Positions 1-12,477 are shown, numbered from the stretch's first letter. The stretch is DNA of 64,000 nucleotides from Diorhabda sublineata (GCF_026230105.1 NC_079476.1:34400559-34464558), one strand, 5' to 3'. Notes: generated from the sequence alone by a model not told the origin. Made by a program: numbers and translations.

Positions 1-459
1 AATTATTACGCAAATATCTAATATACTATTGACAAATATCTGCATTTTTTAATTTTTTTCCCATTTTAATCTATGAAGTAGCATACCACCATCAATAATA
101 TAGAAAAACATAGTAACATCACTAACATCCGTTTGGTATTGTACAAAGGCATCACATAATGTTGATTTGGTCGTTTTCCTCATTCCAGCGTTATCAAACA
201 GTGAAAGAGGATAAGGAGCCAGCTCGCAGTCAAAATATTGGCGAAGTTCATCTTTACTTTTTCTTAAAAAGCATAAACGTTGGAAAATTAAATTTGGATC
301 TACAGCGACTACTTTGATTTTACTGCTCATAATCAATAAAGATTTAACTGTATCTTTTGTGGTCATTTTAATATCTTTAAAGTCATAACCTCTGATTTTA
401 TTTCTTAATTTAATCGAAAATAATATTAAGAAAAATATACTAAAGAGATCCTCGTCCAC
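1..459 (-). pseudogene. Fragment of a recurrent uncharacterised invertebrate gene family
   Basis: The 136-codon reading frame (49-459) has a non-repetitive, protein-like composition. Near residues 75-95 it reads ELAPYPLSLFDNAGMRKTTK, then about 25 residues later IDGGMLLHRLKW. From memory these blocks recur, in this order and spacing, in multicopy uncharacterised proteins of arthropods and Hydra; I know no function for them. The frame stops after KWEKN. A different frame then continues with a block like ICQ-YIRYLRNN up to base 1, which matches the next block of the family, so the copy carries a frameshift and runs off the window. No catalytic motif is recognisable. It is probably a transposon-borne or transposon-amplified gene copy. 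Confidence 0.6.
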
Positions 460-839
460 ATATGTGTAAGCAAAAAGAATTATTTGTAGCGTATGCAGAT
501 AACAAATAAATGTTTTATTAATAATATTAAATTATTGTTAAAAACTTTTTTGTAATAACTATTTGTTACAATAAGATTAATATATGGAGATTTTTTTACA
601 AAAAAAATAGAGACCAAACTGAATTTTTTATATAAATGTCGTTGATATTGTTTAAACAATATAAATAGTTCCGTCCTCGCTCTAAGAGGTTTCTGATTTT
701 AAATAATATAAAAATAAGCAAAATTTAAAAAAAAATTCATCAAAATCGGAGCTGCTCTTGAGAACTTGAGACTGAGACAATGATCAAAGGCTTCATTGAC
801 GCGACTACAACGTCATTACGCGATTTTCAATATTTTTAT

Positions 840-1395
840 CAATTTTATAGTTATATAGTTCCTTTTTCCGGAACGAGTATATTCGAATAAACCTTCAAAA
901 CCATTTGAATTGCTGATGAGTACTATTATTACTTTGCGCTTCTTTCGTATATTATCTGGAAAAGTCTGTCTTCGACTTGTAGCACATTCATCCTGCCAAA
1001 ATTTATTTGATGTATGTCCCTCTTTGATCCATATTTCATCTAAATGAAATATATTTTTTACATGGTTTGTTATTTCTTATATAAGTCCTTTCTAGTAATT
1101 TCTTCTTCATACTACTGCTTTTTCAGCGAAAACCTATTTCTTTTAAAAGTTTCCATGGTGTGCTTCGACTCAGTTCAGAGCTCTGTCGAATATTCTTTTC
1201 TCAAGAAGAGCTCATGTACTTTCTTTCGAAGTCTTTCTTTCGAATGATTTGGTTTTCCTAGATCTTTCCATGCTGTATGAATCTGGACACATTTCGCTTC
1301 TTCAATAACTCTGTAAATCGTAAATTTACCAATTGCCTTTGGTACATTCTTCTATCCTTAAGAACACTCAAGATTGTTTTGAATTATTGTTTCCG
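840..1395 (-). pseudogene. Antisense DDE transposase fragment (IS630/Tc1-mariner-like, GHT type)
   Basis: Read on the minus strand, the N-terminal part contains GKFTIYRVIEEAK and SKHTMETFKRNRFSLKK, a helix-turn-helix-like region. After frame changes comes LDEIWIKEGHTSNKFWQDE, matching the first catalytic Asp block (DE-W---GHT--K-W-D) of a DDE endonuclease family common in insect genomes. It continues to about SGKRNYI, which resembles the SGK-DYH block of that family. There are several frameshifts and stops and no complete second or third Asp block. A second degraded copy lies at 33640-33990 on the same strand. Family placement is from memory of motif order. Confidence 0.65.
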
Positions 1396-2483
1396 CCTCA
1401 CCGGAATAGCTTCATTCTTAATATAATGAGAAAAATTGAGCTAAAACTCTCAGCTTTTGTTATCTCTCATTTGAAAAAATGCCACCAGAGGGTGATTAGA
1501 AGTGAATATACACGTTACATTAGCTTTACTGGTTCAATTAGAGCCCTCTAAAATTAGTATATGTCTGTCGAATCGCTCTTCCTCGCCAAATAGATGGCAA
1601 TGTCGAAAAATTCGATTTCACCTTAACTATAAGTGTAATTAAAAAATTCGAAATTGAATATTTATGCTAGAAAAGTATATTATTCAACATCATTCGGTTT
1701 TTTATTTGTTATGGCATATTCTTTCAATCATATAACACTTTTGATGGTTTGGTTTTAAAAAACTGAGAATTATAAATTTACATCTTTGAAAACCTTTGAA
1801 ATTGTTGATTTTCCTACTTTTTTTTGAAAGTTATTTTTTATATCATCATGGAATTTCCAAGGGAAGTGTTCGTTCAGTGAACTATATTTATCATAAAAGG
1901 ATAATATCCCTTGGGAGTTTTTTTCTGGTTTTATGGATGAATGAATGCTAGACATAAAAAGACCCTAAAAACTGACCGACTCGTATTCACCAACGTTGTC
2001 GATTTTACGTTTTTCTGACTAAGTATAACGAAAACAAAGAACGTCAAACGGATTATTGATCTTGATTTCATTGTGTTAGGGTGTCCCTCATTCAAATGTT
2101 TGATATATCATTATATTTTATTCATGGAAAGGCGTGCCGCTACTATTTTCAAATGTGTCCGCTGGAGTAGAATTTTAAACATCGTCGGCATAAATTATCA
2201 TTGAGATCGAGTACTAATCGGGAGTGTAATGTTCACACTTCTTGTATCTCGCGCCGCATGAATCTCTAAAACTACATCCTCTCCTACTCACCTCCCAAGT
2301 CATCACCCCCATATTTTGATACATATACAATATACAATATGTCGAAGCGTCAATATTTTTATCTGTTTTAAAACCAATTAAAGGAAACCTAAAAAAGAAA
2401 TTGAAAGGTGCACTTGAAGAGAAAGAAAGAAGCAGAAAAATGGGAGTGCATATATAAAATAATTTATTGTGAATGGACAAATA

Positions 2484-2812
2484 CGAGGATGTATTGATAT
2501 CTTATCCTAGACCAGTTCCATGCATAAACAAAATATTACATTATCATAGCAACGTACAATAAATGTAAGTGTAAAGTTTTACGTCAAAAAAGTAAACCAG
2601 AGTTACGTAATAAATTAAAAGAAAAAAGATGTCCACTGAAATTGTGAAAATCGAAATATTGGAGTATCGAGCCATCATAAAATACCTGCATTTAAAAGGG
2701 TTGAGAGGTAAGCAGATTTACGAAGATATGCTTAATTCCCTTGGTGATCAATGTCTTTCGTATGCGACCATGAAAAATTGGTCTGCAAGCTTCAAAAGAT
2801 GTAAATTTTCTG
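2484..2812 (+). mobile_element. Mariner copy 1, 5' part with terminal inverted repeat and N-terminal transposase
   Basis: A terminal sequence CGAGGATGTATTGATATCT follows a TA dinucleotide. About 125 bases later an ATG at 2629 opens a frame reading ILEYRAIIKYLHLKGLRGKQ and IYEDMLNSLGDQC, the N-terminal helix-turn-helix of mariner (SETMAR-like) transposase. It matches copy 2 at 51958-53055 almost codon for codon, including the untranslated sequence just before the ATG. Similarity stops after KF at about 2812, and the open frame to 2895 is unrelated. The rest of the transposase, with all catalytic residues, and the 3' end are missing. It is useful because it keeps the intact 5' terminus that copy 2 has lost. 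Confidence 0.85.
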
Positions 2813-3654
2813 CTGATTGTGGGTATATCCCTATAGATATAAATGATTTTTCAGTAGGTACTGATATTTCACTTAAGGTTATTGACCTTTCCTGATTGCT
2901 TCCAATCTAACTATTAAATTTAGTAGACAAAGCACTATTTAACAAAAATGGTTGTCTCCAATTGATATGTTTTATAGCAGAGTATAAGATTGCAATATTA
3001 TGAGAAATATATTTAAGGTAAGACTATGTAAGTTTGTAACATACTCAACTACTTATTTCTTGTGAAATTCATCAGTTGCAATTATAGACTGACTTGTAGT
3101 GCGCAATGAAAATTTCATTAACTAGAAAAAAAATATATGTATAAATCAAATTAAAATAGTTAATTAAAAGTTTCATTATTATTCGAGAGTATATAGTTTC
3201 GCGAAGATATATGTCTTCTTAAATGCCCGAGGTTTTAAAAAATCCTTTTGAAAAAATCCCTCTTTGTCTTTCCGTTTTATAATAAGAAGTTTCGACGGCG
3301 TGATTGAACATAAGAAACATGTCGAAAAGAAAATATGTCATTGTTAATGCACTCTCGGTATTAAAAAAGTGACAAAATACGTATAGAACGACAGCTCTTC
3401 ATTTTAGTTTTAGTTCAGGTGCAATGAACTTTCACTTGCAACAGAGTTGGGACCAACGAAAGAGAATCGATACTGTGAAAGTTGAGTAACGTGTTTTTTA
3501 CACAGTTATTAATTGAATTCAATAATAATTATAAAATCTGTTACGTTAAATATACGATAAAGCCCCTAAATATATGTTTTAGTTATCTATAATAAATAAA
3601 AATAAAAGTGGATTTATTCAGAATATATAAAAGACACCATCCTTATATTACCAT

Positions 3655-3870
3655 TTGAATCAGAAACAAGAAGGCTTATACAGAAGCAAAGAAATGAGAT
3701 TTCAAAACAAAATAAAGATTAAAACAAGATACGACCAAATACAGTATAACATAATAATAGAGAATTTGATTTCAAAAGTAATTCATATCCAAATCAGGAA
3801 AGAACAACTAAAATGGTTTACCCACGTCATGAGAATGGGAAAAGAACGATTAATAGCTGAAAATATATGA
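3655..3870 (+). pseudogene. LINE (non-LTR) 3' coding fragment
   Basis: The 71-codon frame reads SKEMRFQNKIKIKTRYDQIQ, then IRKEQLKWFTHVMRMGKERL. That is the pattern E-RFLR---G-TR-DR---- ... ERQLKW-GH--RM---R found after the reverse transcriptase domain in a large group of insect LINEs. It is only this C-terminal stretch; no RT core is present. Two further degraded stretches follow to about 4150 without a recognisable motif. Confidence 0.65.
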
Positions 3871-4372
3871 ACCAAGAACTTACAGGATTCTTTACATGTA
3901 ACTGTCGCCTCAATTGATACCAGAAAATACTAGGTTTAGTAAAGAGTGCAATGTGTAGATTCTGTTCTGTTCTATCAAAATTTTTTAGAAATGTGGAAGA
4001 CTACAAAACTCCATAGCATTACACCAGGAAGTGTATGAAATAGAATACGAAGATCTCTGACAGTTAGAGTCATGCCTAAAAGCATTCTAAAGATTAATGG
4101 GATCAACAGATAAGCACATCACCATTGCCGAAGTGAGAAAAAGGGACACAATTGATCCTTTGTGTCGCATGTACATGACAACAATTTTATTTTCCTTGAT
4201 ATTTTGTCACAAATTAAAACGCAAACGCAACCATAATATTTGACATTTGATAACCAACTATCGATGTCGATCCATCCTCTATGTGAGAGACGAGTTCTTT
4301 CGTTATTTCGGTGATCCTTTGTGATAGTGATATTTCAAAAAATTTTTTGTTGATCTTTCGTGATTGTGACAC

Positions 4373-5040
4373 TTTACTGCAAACGGGCGAGTATATTTGC
4401 AACAAGATGAAACTGCAAATGTATTTGCGAAGCAGTTTTTAGACATTAGAAATAATAGTCGCAGTGAAAACCTCGACCAGATTCATCACATTACCCATAG
4501 ATTCATGCCACATCAAAAGCTGAAAAGAGGAGCTTATTCAGCTTGTTTTTCCCAGTTCAATAACTATAATTGGTTGTGCGAACGAGAAATATTGGCGGCG
4601 AAAAAGAAAGACGTCGAGGATCTCAATGCGACCATTCAGAATTTTCTTCCGGGACAGTCAAGTTTCCTTCAAATCATTCGACACCGTTATGAATCAGCAT
4701 GACGTAGTCAACTGAAGTTTTTAAATTCATTGTAATTGCCTGGATTACCGCCTCACAATTTGCAGTTAAAAGTAGGATCAGTTGTCATCAAACTCGACTG
4801 TGCAATGGAACAAAACTGGCTGTGAGGAATATGACGCCATTGAGGTAACAGTCATAAAATGAAAACACAACGGAGAGAATGTCTTGATCCTGTATGTATG
4901 TCTGACCATAAATAAATCGCAAGGCCAGTCGTTGGAAGTTTGCAATTATACGTCGCATTTTCGCGCTTCGGAAAACTGTCATATTTGTTTATTTACGCAC
5001 CACAAAAAAATAAAAAATATAGTTTATCAGAAAGCTTTAA
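4373..5040 (+). pseudogene. Helitron Pif1-like helicase, C-terminal remnant
   Basis: The frame starting around 4373 reads GRVYLQQDETANVFAKQ, and then NNYNWLCEREILAAKKKDVE, typical of the C-terminal third of the Helitron helicase (Pif1 family), which unwinds DNA during rolling-circle transposition. Broken frames continue with LPGLPPHNLQLKVGS, TINKSQGQSLEVC (a conserved late helicase block), QLYVAFSRFGK and LFIYAPQKNK, all in the family order. At least three frame changes and two internal deletions are evident. The helicase Walker A motif and the Rep domain are absent. The Helitron 3' terminus follows 200 bases later, so the strand and order agree with a 3' end remnant. Confidence 0.85.
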
Positions 5041-5238
5041 ATTGATTAATAGAATGTATCATAACTGTGTGTGTTTGTCAATATCAAATAGCCAGCCAAC
5101 ATCATGTATAAATAATCGAAAATAATAATAAAACACATTCATACCGAGCTTTTTTTATTTATTTTAATAAAAAAAGGATTCCTTTTGTTTATTTTAAGTT
5201 TATTTATAAGAAAGTTTAGGTTTTATCTTTATCGATTG

Positions 5239-5269
5239 AGGCAGTACAAAGTCTGCCGGGTGAGCTAGT
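5239..5269 (+). mobile_element. Helitron 3' terminus: hairpin plus CTAG-T end
   Basis: GGCAG at 5240-5244 pairs with CTGCC at 5253-5257 to form a short GC-rich hairpin. Seven bases later comes CTAG (5265-5268) followed by T. A hairpin about 10 bases before a CTRR end that abuts T is the known 3' signature of Helitrons. It lies downstream of, and in the same orientation as, the helicase remnant. Confidence 0.8.
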
Positions 5270-7300
5270 TATATCTATAAAAAGGAATGTAGAAACATCT
5301 TCAATAATAATGAAACCAACGGCTTGCAATTGTAAAAAAAGCATCAAGAGCTTACTTGAATTCCAAACTTAGCTGGCCATTCGAACAATTTAATTAATTG
5401 TTTATTTTAAATAAATTAGTACATCCTCAAATTTATATTTTTCAAGGTTAAGCCTGGAAACTTTATTATTACTACAATACCACAGTGAAGTAATTAAATT
5501 AATAAACATTAGAAAGTAGGTAATATCTATAATTGCTGGTAGAATATATTAAATGATTCATGAAATAATAATTATCGGAGCTTGGAAATTGATCGGTAAA
5601 TGGAAATTGTATTGGCAAATTTCACTTTTACAGAGTATGCAAATATGCATTTGATGTATGGATCAACTTCTAGGAACTCAGATTTAAGCGCTTACTAATG
5701 AACGATAACGATCATTGTTTTATCTTTATATATCAGCAAATAAATTTATGACGTTTCCATGTTTTAGATCAGAAAATTAACATTATAGGCAGTTTTTGCT
5801 ATACGAATAATACGTCACTGGCTTCAATAATATTGTAGATCAATTTACACATCCAATGAACAAAATCTATATCATTTGAGCCAAATTATAAAAGTGAATA
5901 GTAAATAACAGTAGAATGATATAATATTATTTCTCATATAACTACACCACCTCTAGTTATGAATAAGCTCGGTTTTGTTGCTTGCAGCTGATCGATACTC
6001 CGTGTCGCTGCGTTTTTCACGCGAATTTCATTCTTTTCAAAGAAAGTGCACAAATGCAGAATTACCAGAAGAGTCATAAATGTAGAGAAGTGTGAATTAT
6101 GATAAATTGAATACTATTATGATGATTTATAGCCAATTATCAGACAAAGGTAATTTAAAAGTCTTTTTTGCTTTGATAAAAAGTTGCTGAATTTCCTGTT
6201 GTATATTTCTGCACGAAACGAATACGAGAATAAATTTAAAATAAATTATAGTTTCGAAAAAACATTCTTTTACAGATAATCTAACTAAAAAATCAATTAT
6301 AGTTGAAAAAATTCACGAAATATGCTTTTGTAGTTGATTTAAAGTGTCATTCGGGAGGACAGAACGCTTTTAGAACAATGAAATTTTATCCCATATTAAA
6401 AACTAATTTGTAGTTTTTAGTTTGATCAACTATGAAAGCATGTCGTTTTTAAATTCCATGAAGCCAGTATGTCACCAACAAGTACATACAAAACTACAAA
6501 AGAGGTATGAAATATAATATGTAAATATTTCTACTCAAAGATAATATGACAAAATATCTTAAAAAGAAAATTATTTACAAAAAGAAGTTTGGAGGTTTAT
6601 ATCGTATAATGTTTATAATAACAAAAGTAATGCAAGCTGGGAGCAGTGAAAACGTTACAAGTGGTTTTGAAATTTTGTATATTTTAAAGCACATAATTGT
6701 TGAATCACGAATCCAAAGTTTTCTTGCCATTTTGTATATGAAACGCTGTAAAAAACCACATAATTATAAATGATACTATCAAATGCCTATTGTAAAGACG
6801 CCTCTGAAATATTGTATACAAAAGGTGTGGTACCAAATGAAATTTCTAATCATACAGCTGCGTTATAGGCACTGTAATTTTCGAATCATTAACCACTTTA
6901 AATGAAGCAACGCAATTATGACTATAGTTAAGATTTAAGATGTGTTGTTATATAATGCTTATTATTTTACCATTTCGAAAGTGAAATAAATTCTTACAGG
7001 AAACGATGGATTGATTGGATTGTTATATTTTGACTGCACAATTACAATTTAAGCATCATCCTTTCTAAAACGTTGAACATATAGGTGATTCATTAAATCG
7101 AAAATGCGATGGAATAATTTATTTACAAAGTTTAATCAGAGATAAGATGTCATCAAATGATATATTGATTAGTCCAAAACAGCAGTCAACATTAGAATAA
7201 GAATTTACAGGTCTAGAACTGAACACTCTGATAGATTAGGCAATATACAATATTTTCCAACCGAAAATGTATTGAAAAAAAAATATTACAAACAGATCAC
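5270..7300. other. AT-rich sequence without recognisable gene
   Basis: I see no element motif or coding pattern here. The open frame at 6546-6773 has low-complexity AT-driven composition and no recognisable block. Short tracts of A and T are scattered throughout. Confidence 0.5.
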
Positions 7301-7631
7301 CATTTGTCCGATAGTCAAGCAGACTTTAGAGCCCTGATCTTCAATGTGGTGAGAATAAAGTCCAATGGGTTCAGGAATACACTGGTGTGAAGGAAAATTA
7401 AATAGCGGACAGACGTCTTTAAGTAGAGGCGTATAAATCCTAGAAAATGTGGTAGATAGGGAAAGATACTCCTGGAAAACTATTACCAAGAAAGATTTCG
7501 TGAAACTGGAATGTATAAACCTAAACAAGAACAATCTACAAATACTAATAAGAGTTCTGTCGGAACATTGCCGCCAGTTATGTGGAGTTAATTTGCACAC
7601 CTTATATAAATATGTCTATGTCAACTTTTAA
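7301..7631 (+). pseudogene. LINE RNase H domain and C-terminus fragment
   Basis: The start reads HLSDSQADFRAL, the RNase H block with an Asp followed by SQAAL. A shifted frame then gives VQWVQEYTGVKEN-IADRRL, equivalent to the WVPGHSGI-GNE-AD block that carries the last acidic residue of RNase H1-type domains. A third frame (7449-7631) reads LNKNNLQILIRVLSEHC, corresponding to the post-RNase H LN---LR-LVG-LTGHC block of insect LINEs. The motif order is right, but the frame changes at least twice, so it is a dead fragment. Confidence 0.7.
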
Positions 7632-7687
7632 CGATTCTGTTTGTAATTTTTTTTCAAAAAGGTATTTTTCGTATAAGATATCTTAAC

Positions 7688-7697
7688 TGGCGCAGTC
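7688..7697 (+). promoter_or_regulatory. Candidate LTR-retrotransposon primer-binding site (tRNA-Ser type)
   Basis: TGGCGCAGTC is the sequence used as minus-strand primer-binding site by several gypsy-group insect elements that prime with tRNA-Ser. A degraded gag reading frame follows about 270 bases later in the same orientation, which supports the call. I could not define the 5' LTR upstream. Confidence 0.5.
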
Positions 7698-7949
7698 AAA
7701 GTGAGATACAGTCGTAGTTCTGTATTATCGAAAAGTTATAGCCTCGAGATAATTTTGTACAGAACCAAATGGAGTTTCAGCCCTTAGACGATAGCCTACA
7801 CCATCCAGAGCGAACAGAATCACGTAGGAAGAACCTCAACAAGTACCTGTAAACACCTTTTTTATATAATCATATAGATTATTAGAAAAAAATATTTATC
7901 TTGCTTATTAATTAATGAATGATTCTCACTTAAATATTGTAGAATTGAT

Positions 7950-8545
7950 TTCTAGTTTTAACAAATCAGCAAATTCAGAAGAAAACGATAGTTTTGATAA
8001 TAATATTCTAACAAAATGTCATACAATAATGGACACATTAATATTGAATTGTTAAAATCATCAGTTGACCTAATTTCACTTTACGATGGCAATATATTAG
8101 CTCTAAACATTTTATAGAGAATTGTGGATTTCTTATTGATACATAAAGTAATGTAGGTGATAAAATAATCAATAATTACTAAGCCATTGGTTCCAATTTA
8201 GTAGGAGGAGCATATATTTTAGTTGGATGTAGAATAGAGTTAGACAGCTGGAATTTATGAAATAATGTGTATCAGAATGTTTAGATCAGGACCCACTAGT
8301 GGGACACCCTTTTAGAAATGAAACAACGTTAGTTTTTGCTAAAAGACAGGACAAGACAAGTGTTAAGAAGCCAATTGGTTCAAAGAGTTTATAGTTTAAC
8401 GTTAGCAGAAATACTTGCCAATACTAAAAAGATATATCGCAGAAAATACGACCAAATGACTTTGAAAACACAATTAGAAATTTAACCGGTTTGCTACAAC
8501 ATACAATTAGACTTGAACCTAGAACGCTATTATACTAGAACTACT
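7950..8545 (+). pseudogene. Degraded LTR-retrotransposon gag
   Basis: Short frames in register read LLKSSVDLISLYDGN, then after a frame change FIENCGFLIDT, then LVGGAYILVGCRIELDSW. That order (LxxFxGN ... NKI-GxAR/G ... W) is the layout of the capsid region in gypsy-like insect LTR-retrotransposon Gag. Many stops and frameshifts are present. Downstream sequence to about 9400 includes a 69-codon open frame (8823-9032) that probably belongs to the same dead element, but I cannot assign it to a domain. Confidence 0.5.
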
Positions 8546-8689
8546 AGAACACTATTATACTCATTTAAGAAAAAGATAATCTTAATCTCAAAATAACTTC
8601 AAATTTACGGATACAAGTATTACGGAAAATATCACAAATTTAGAAAATTATAACAGACAAAGTCAAAAAATCACAAAAGCTAATCGAAT

Positions 8690-9400
8690 TATACTATTAA
8701 TCAAAATCGAATGTTCTGATAAAAAACACTTCTACCTGTGCTAAAATCATTGACACATCAACGCAGATTCCTCCATCATCTCAAGATTGTAAGCCGAAAA
8801 ACGCAATGAAAGCCTATCGGTTTTGATTCATCCATTGATCGAAAAAATTGACGAAAAGCTTATTCTAACAATATCATCCACCATTCCATTCAAAATCGAA
8901 TCAAACTGCGACAAGACACGTATAGTATCGATTAAACTAAATAAACTAATCAAAATTCCTGTCAATACTGAAAATTATTATACATTCAGTAATACTCAAG
9001 AAATAACCATAGTAAATTCTCTGATACTTTAATTAGGAATTCATTGAAACAGAAAAACCCATAAACCAACCGATTTGAAAGCTACAATCGACCTTCAATT
9101 AATCAAGGATTTGATAAACCAACAATAATCACATAATCACACAGTACACCTGCATGTGGAATATTCCCGGATTGTTGGAGAATCTAGTCAATTTAATAAA
9201 TTCTGTTATAGTGAAAATCTATAAACAGTTTGAAATATAAACAAAATATTGAACCTCCAATTGTGATAACACGGCAATTCTTGTAAGGCACTTTCCATCC
9301 AGTTTTCTAGTCCTACTAATAGCACTTCTGCACATTGTACAGTGTTAGAAAATAACACGTTTGAAATTAAGAGTATGGAACAAAAATATTTTACAAGAAC
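8690..9400 (+). other. Probable internal remnant of the same LTR element, unassigned
   Basis: This stretch contains a 69-codon frame (8823-9032) with even composition, then frames broken by stops. No protease, RT, integrase or envelope motif is clear. Its position after gag suggests LTR-element origin; that is inference only. Confidence 0.25.
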
Positions 9401-9539
9401 CTTAAAAGTGCATTATATTCAAATACAAGTATCTGGATCTGTATAATTATGTTACATCTTCAAATAGATCATCTGGAAATATTAAAACAATTAAGGAATA
9501 TTTTGAAATTAAAAACAATACATGCAAAATATTAGAAAA

Positions 9540-9770
9540 GCAGAACTTTGCAAGGACTTATTCACTTTCATGAAGATGGAGTTCCATAATATCACTTTCG
9601 TCACAATAAGGAGCAACAGAATGGCCACCACGATCGCCTGACTTTGTCTCTAAAAGCGACTGCTCATAAACCACAGCCTCGATATTTGGATTGTTTCAAA
9701 CAAACAACAATAGTAGCGTGTAGAGAGTTTCAAACAAACTTGAAGACGTTATAAATATTCAGAAAATAGT
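9540..9770 (+). pseudogene. Possible Tc1/mariner-type transposase C-terminal scrap
   Basis: ATEWPPRSPDF at 9612-9644 matches the WPPRSPDLTPLDFFLW block that holds the last catalytic residue in many insect DDE transposases. The expected continuation is replaced by a frameshifted sequence containing CREFQTNLKTL. Evidence rests mainly on this one block. Confidence 0.45.
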
Positions 9771-11170
9771 AGACATATTTTGAAAATTTAATAAAATGAG
9801 TGCCTCGATACAACAAATATCGTAACAGCCAACGAACTGTAACCCTATGATGTTGTTTTGGACATATTTATATTTTCTTATGAGGATTTCAGGACTATAG
9901 AGAAAGGTGCGTTTTCAAATTGACATCCTGTATGTAGTTTGTGCACAACCTATTATGTTTAAACTCAATAGGAAAATTAAATGCTTTTCACAAGAAGAAA
10001 GAACCGTTATTAGCCATATATGACAGTGTATCGTCTTTGAAACAAAAGAAACCATAAATATACCTTCTTAAAAGATTCTCGTATGATGATGACATTTACT
10101 TTTTAGTATATAGCGGTATATGCACTGATAATAACTAACAAAGGCGATACGAACTGCATTACTAATTTGGTATTAGATTTTTATTGCCAATTTATTATTT
10201 TAATGTGGAATCAAACAGCTGGCGAGGAATGATTTATTGCAGGACCGAAAGAAAATTATTAACGTAGAGATATAAGTTTAGTCATCGCTAATTTTCGACC
10301 AAATTTTTTACAGTGGCTGCGAACATGGAATAAATAATGCTCTTAGTAGCGATTCCTCCAAATTTATTGATTCACTACACCCTATATATACCATAGACAG
10401 TCATTTCTTTGCTGAAATGTCAATGAACAAAGAAAATAGAAACTAATCCAGTAAAGACGATATGAAGTTGCGTATATGACGCTCTAAAAACGCACACACG
10501 CACATCTTGTGATTACTCTGATTGTATTCATTATCTATTTATTTGATATATAAGTCTTTGAAACATGCGGATACTTTGTAATGTAATAACCATCAACATA
10601 TATCCTCATTAATTTTTAATATCAAAAAAGCCGGCACCACCCATGTCACAGGCGTTCTCTTGGGACAGAATCATTAATAATCCGAAAGTATTAACAACCT
10701 GACATTTCACATATCCACTCATAATATCCCTAGAAATTATGTATAACTTTTTTCATTTTAAATTTGAATTAGAGAAGATTCAGATTGTAAAAGAACAAGG
10801 TTTTATAAATTCCCTTAACGGACATCTGATGACATTGATGATTTCCTAGTCGGATCAGAATTCTGGAAGGCTATTTATGTAACACGACTTAGACTGCAGC
10901 AAGACGATGTACGAAAGATCAGAGAACAAAACAAACTGTTTTTATTTATCATATTTTCATTCTATATCCAAGTATTCTTAAATAATATATCTTATGTAAC
11001 GTAACACAGAAAGAAAAATTATTGTTCTCAACATCAACCCAAACCGGAAGTAGATGGAGAATTAGTTTTAACTTTTATTTTATCTTCTAAAGTCGGAACT
11101 TCAACTTTCTGTAATAACCCCTAGTAACAATTTCCAGGAAACGTAATGAGAGAAAAGCAAAACTAAATAA
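9771..11170. other. AT-rich sequence without recognisable gene
   Basis: No open frame of note or element motif was found. A few short purine-rich and A-rich tracts are the only visible structure. Confidence 0.45.
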
Positions 11171-11174
11171 TGAA

Positions 11175-11640
11175 AATATAACAAATTAAATATACGCCGA
11201 CGAAGTAACAATAAAGGCTAATACAAGAGAAGAACTAATAAAAGCAGAAATATAAGCGGGAAAAGTCGGTCCAAGAAAAAACCAAATACATGAAGATAGC
11301 AAGACAAGACGAAAGAGGAATGGATCATCCATTTAAGGACACAGAAATACGTATTTGAAACTGTATATTGGGCAGAACACATCATGAGAAGAAACCTACA
11401 GAAATGGTGAGGAATATAACCAAGAGTCAGAAATAATTGGAGAAACCAAATTGAAGAAGTTACCAGAATCCTAAAAATAGTAGACTGGAGAGCAAAATGC
11501 AGAAACAGAAAAGAATGGAGAAAGCTGAAAAAAGCTATAACAAAAAGAACAAGGGTATTAATCCACCCCAATAAGGAGATTTGTAGGCGCACAAAGCGTT
11601 AGGCATAATCCAAGAGACTGAACGGCATAATGATGAATGA
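11175..11640 (+). pseudogene. LINE RT catalytic box and 3' end
   Basis: IYADEVTIKANTREELIKAE at about 11188-11250 corresponds to the RT catalytic block YADD-----T-EEL, with the second catalytic Asp changed to Glu. Later frames give RNLQKW, WRNQIEEV and NRKEWRKLKKA, the C-terminal W---I--- ... NR-EW--L--A pattern of insect LINEs. A deletion joins the catalytic box to the far C-terminus. An 18-base T run (about 11672-11690) lies shortly after. The antisense 124-codon open frame over the same bases is a shadow. Confidence 0.7.
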
Positions 11641-11699
11641 TAAACAACTTCCAGAAAAAATTGAGCTCATATATTTTTTTTTTTTTTTTTTCGATAAAT

Positions 11700-12470
11700 A
11701 AAACTTCAAATCTATTACTAAGGACTATGTACTGTTCATCAGAAATTTATCAGTAGCATATTGCACTTTGTATTTAGTTGAAGTTTAACTTTAACAGAAA
11801 TATACTTTTATAGTGATGTGAAATTTTTTTTGCGAAAAAATTATGTATCATTGGATTCTTTAAATACCGTAAATTCCTTCCATTATACGAAAATAAATAT
11901 TTGCGAACTAATTTGTGGGATTATGAACTTCCATGTATCAGAATCTTAGGTTTTGTTTTCTTCAGTTATATTTGAAAAATATAGACTTCTTATCTCAAAT
12001 AAAATAATGTACTAACATACCCACATGATTTTTTACTACTGTATCATCACATAAAGGGAAACTTTTTCGTCGTTTCGACATTAGTTTCACATTGAGAAAC
12101 TAATACAATTTGAATATGGATCATAACCAGAACCCTATTACTTGTTATTGATGTGGCATTCAAGCAAGAATTCAAACTGTACTTTTCCAGGTTTAAAGAC
12201 ACCTATTGCCATACTTTATTACCTTCATTATACTAACCCTCATAATTAAACTGTATGAAGCGCGTTTCGATAACCAAATGAACGTCTTTGGATATCGAAG
12301 GTCAATAGTTTACCTCTAAGATATTTGTTAGACAGTGTAATAATGTGTGTGTGTAATTATCAACATGTTTCATTAGAATTTTTCCATTTTTTAGTCAATA
12401 CACGACGGGATTGGAAATAAAGAAAAACAGACGTGTCTTTTAGTAATTTTATTCTGACATGGAAGGTCGT
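11700..12470. other. AT-rich sequence without recognisable gene
   Basis: I found no coding signal. A short GT repeat occurs near 12345. Confidence 0.45.
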
Positions 12471-12477
12471 ACCACTA

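Noticed and set aside
11218..11592. 124-codon minus-strand open frame rich in Leu, Phe and Ser
   Set aside because: It is the antisense of a purine-rich LINE 3' end whose plus-strand motifs are clear.
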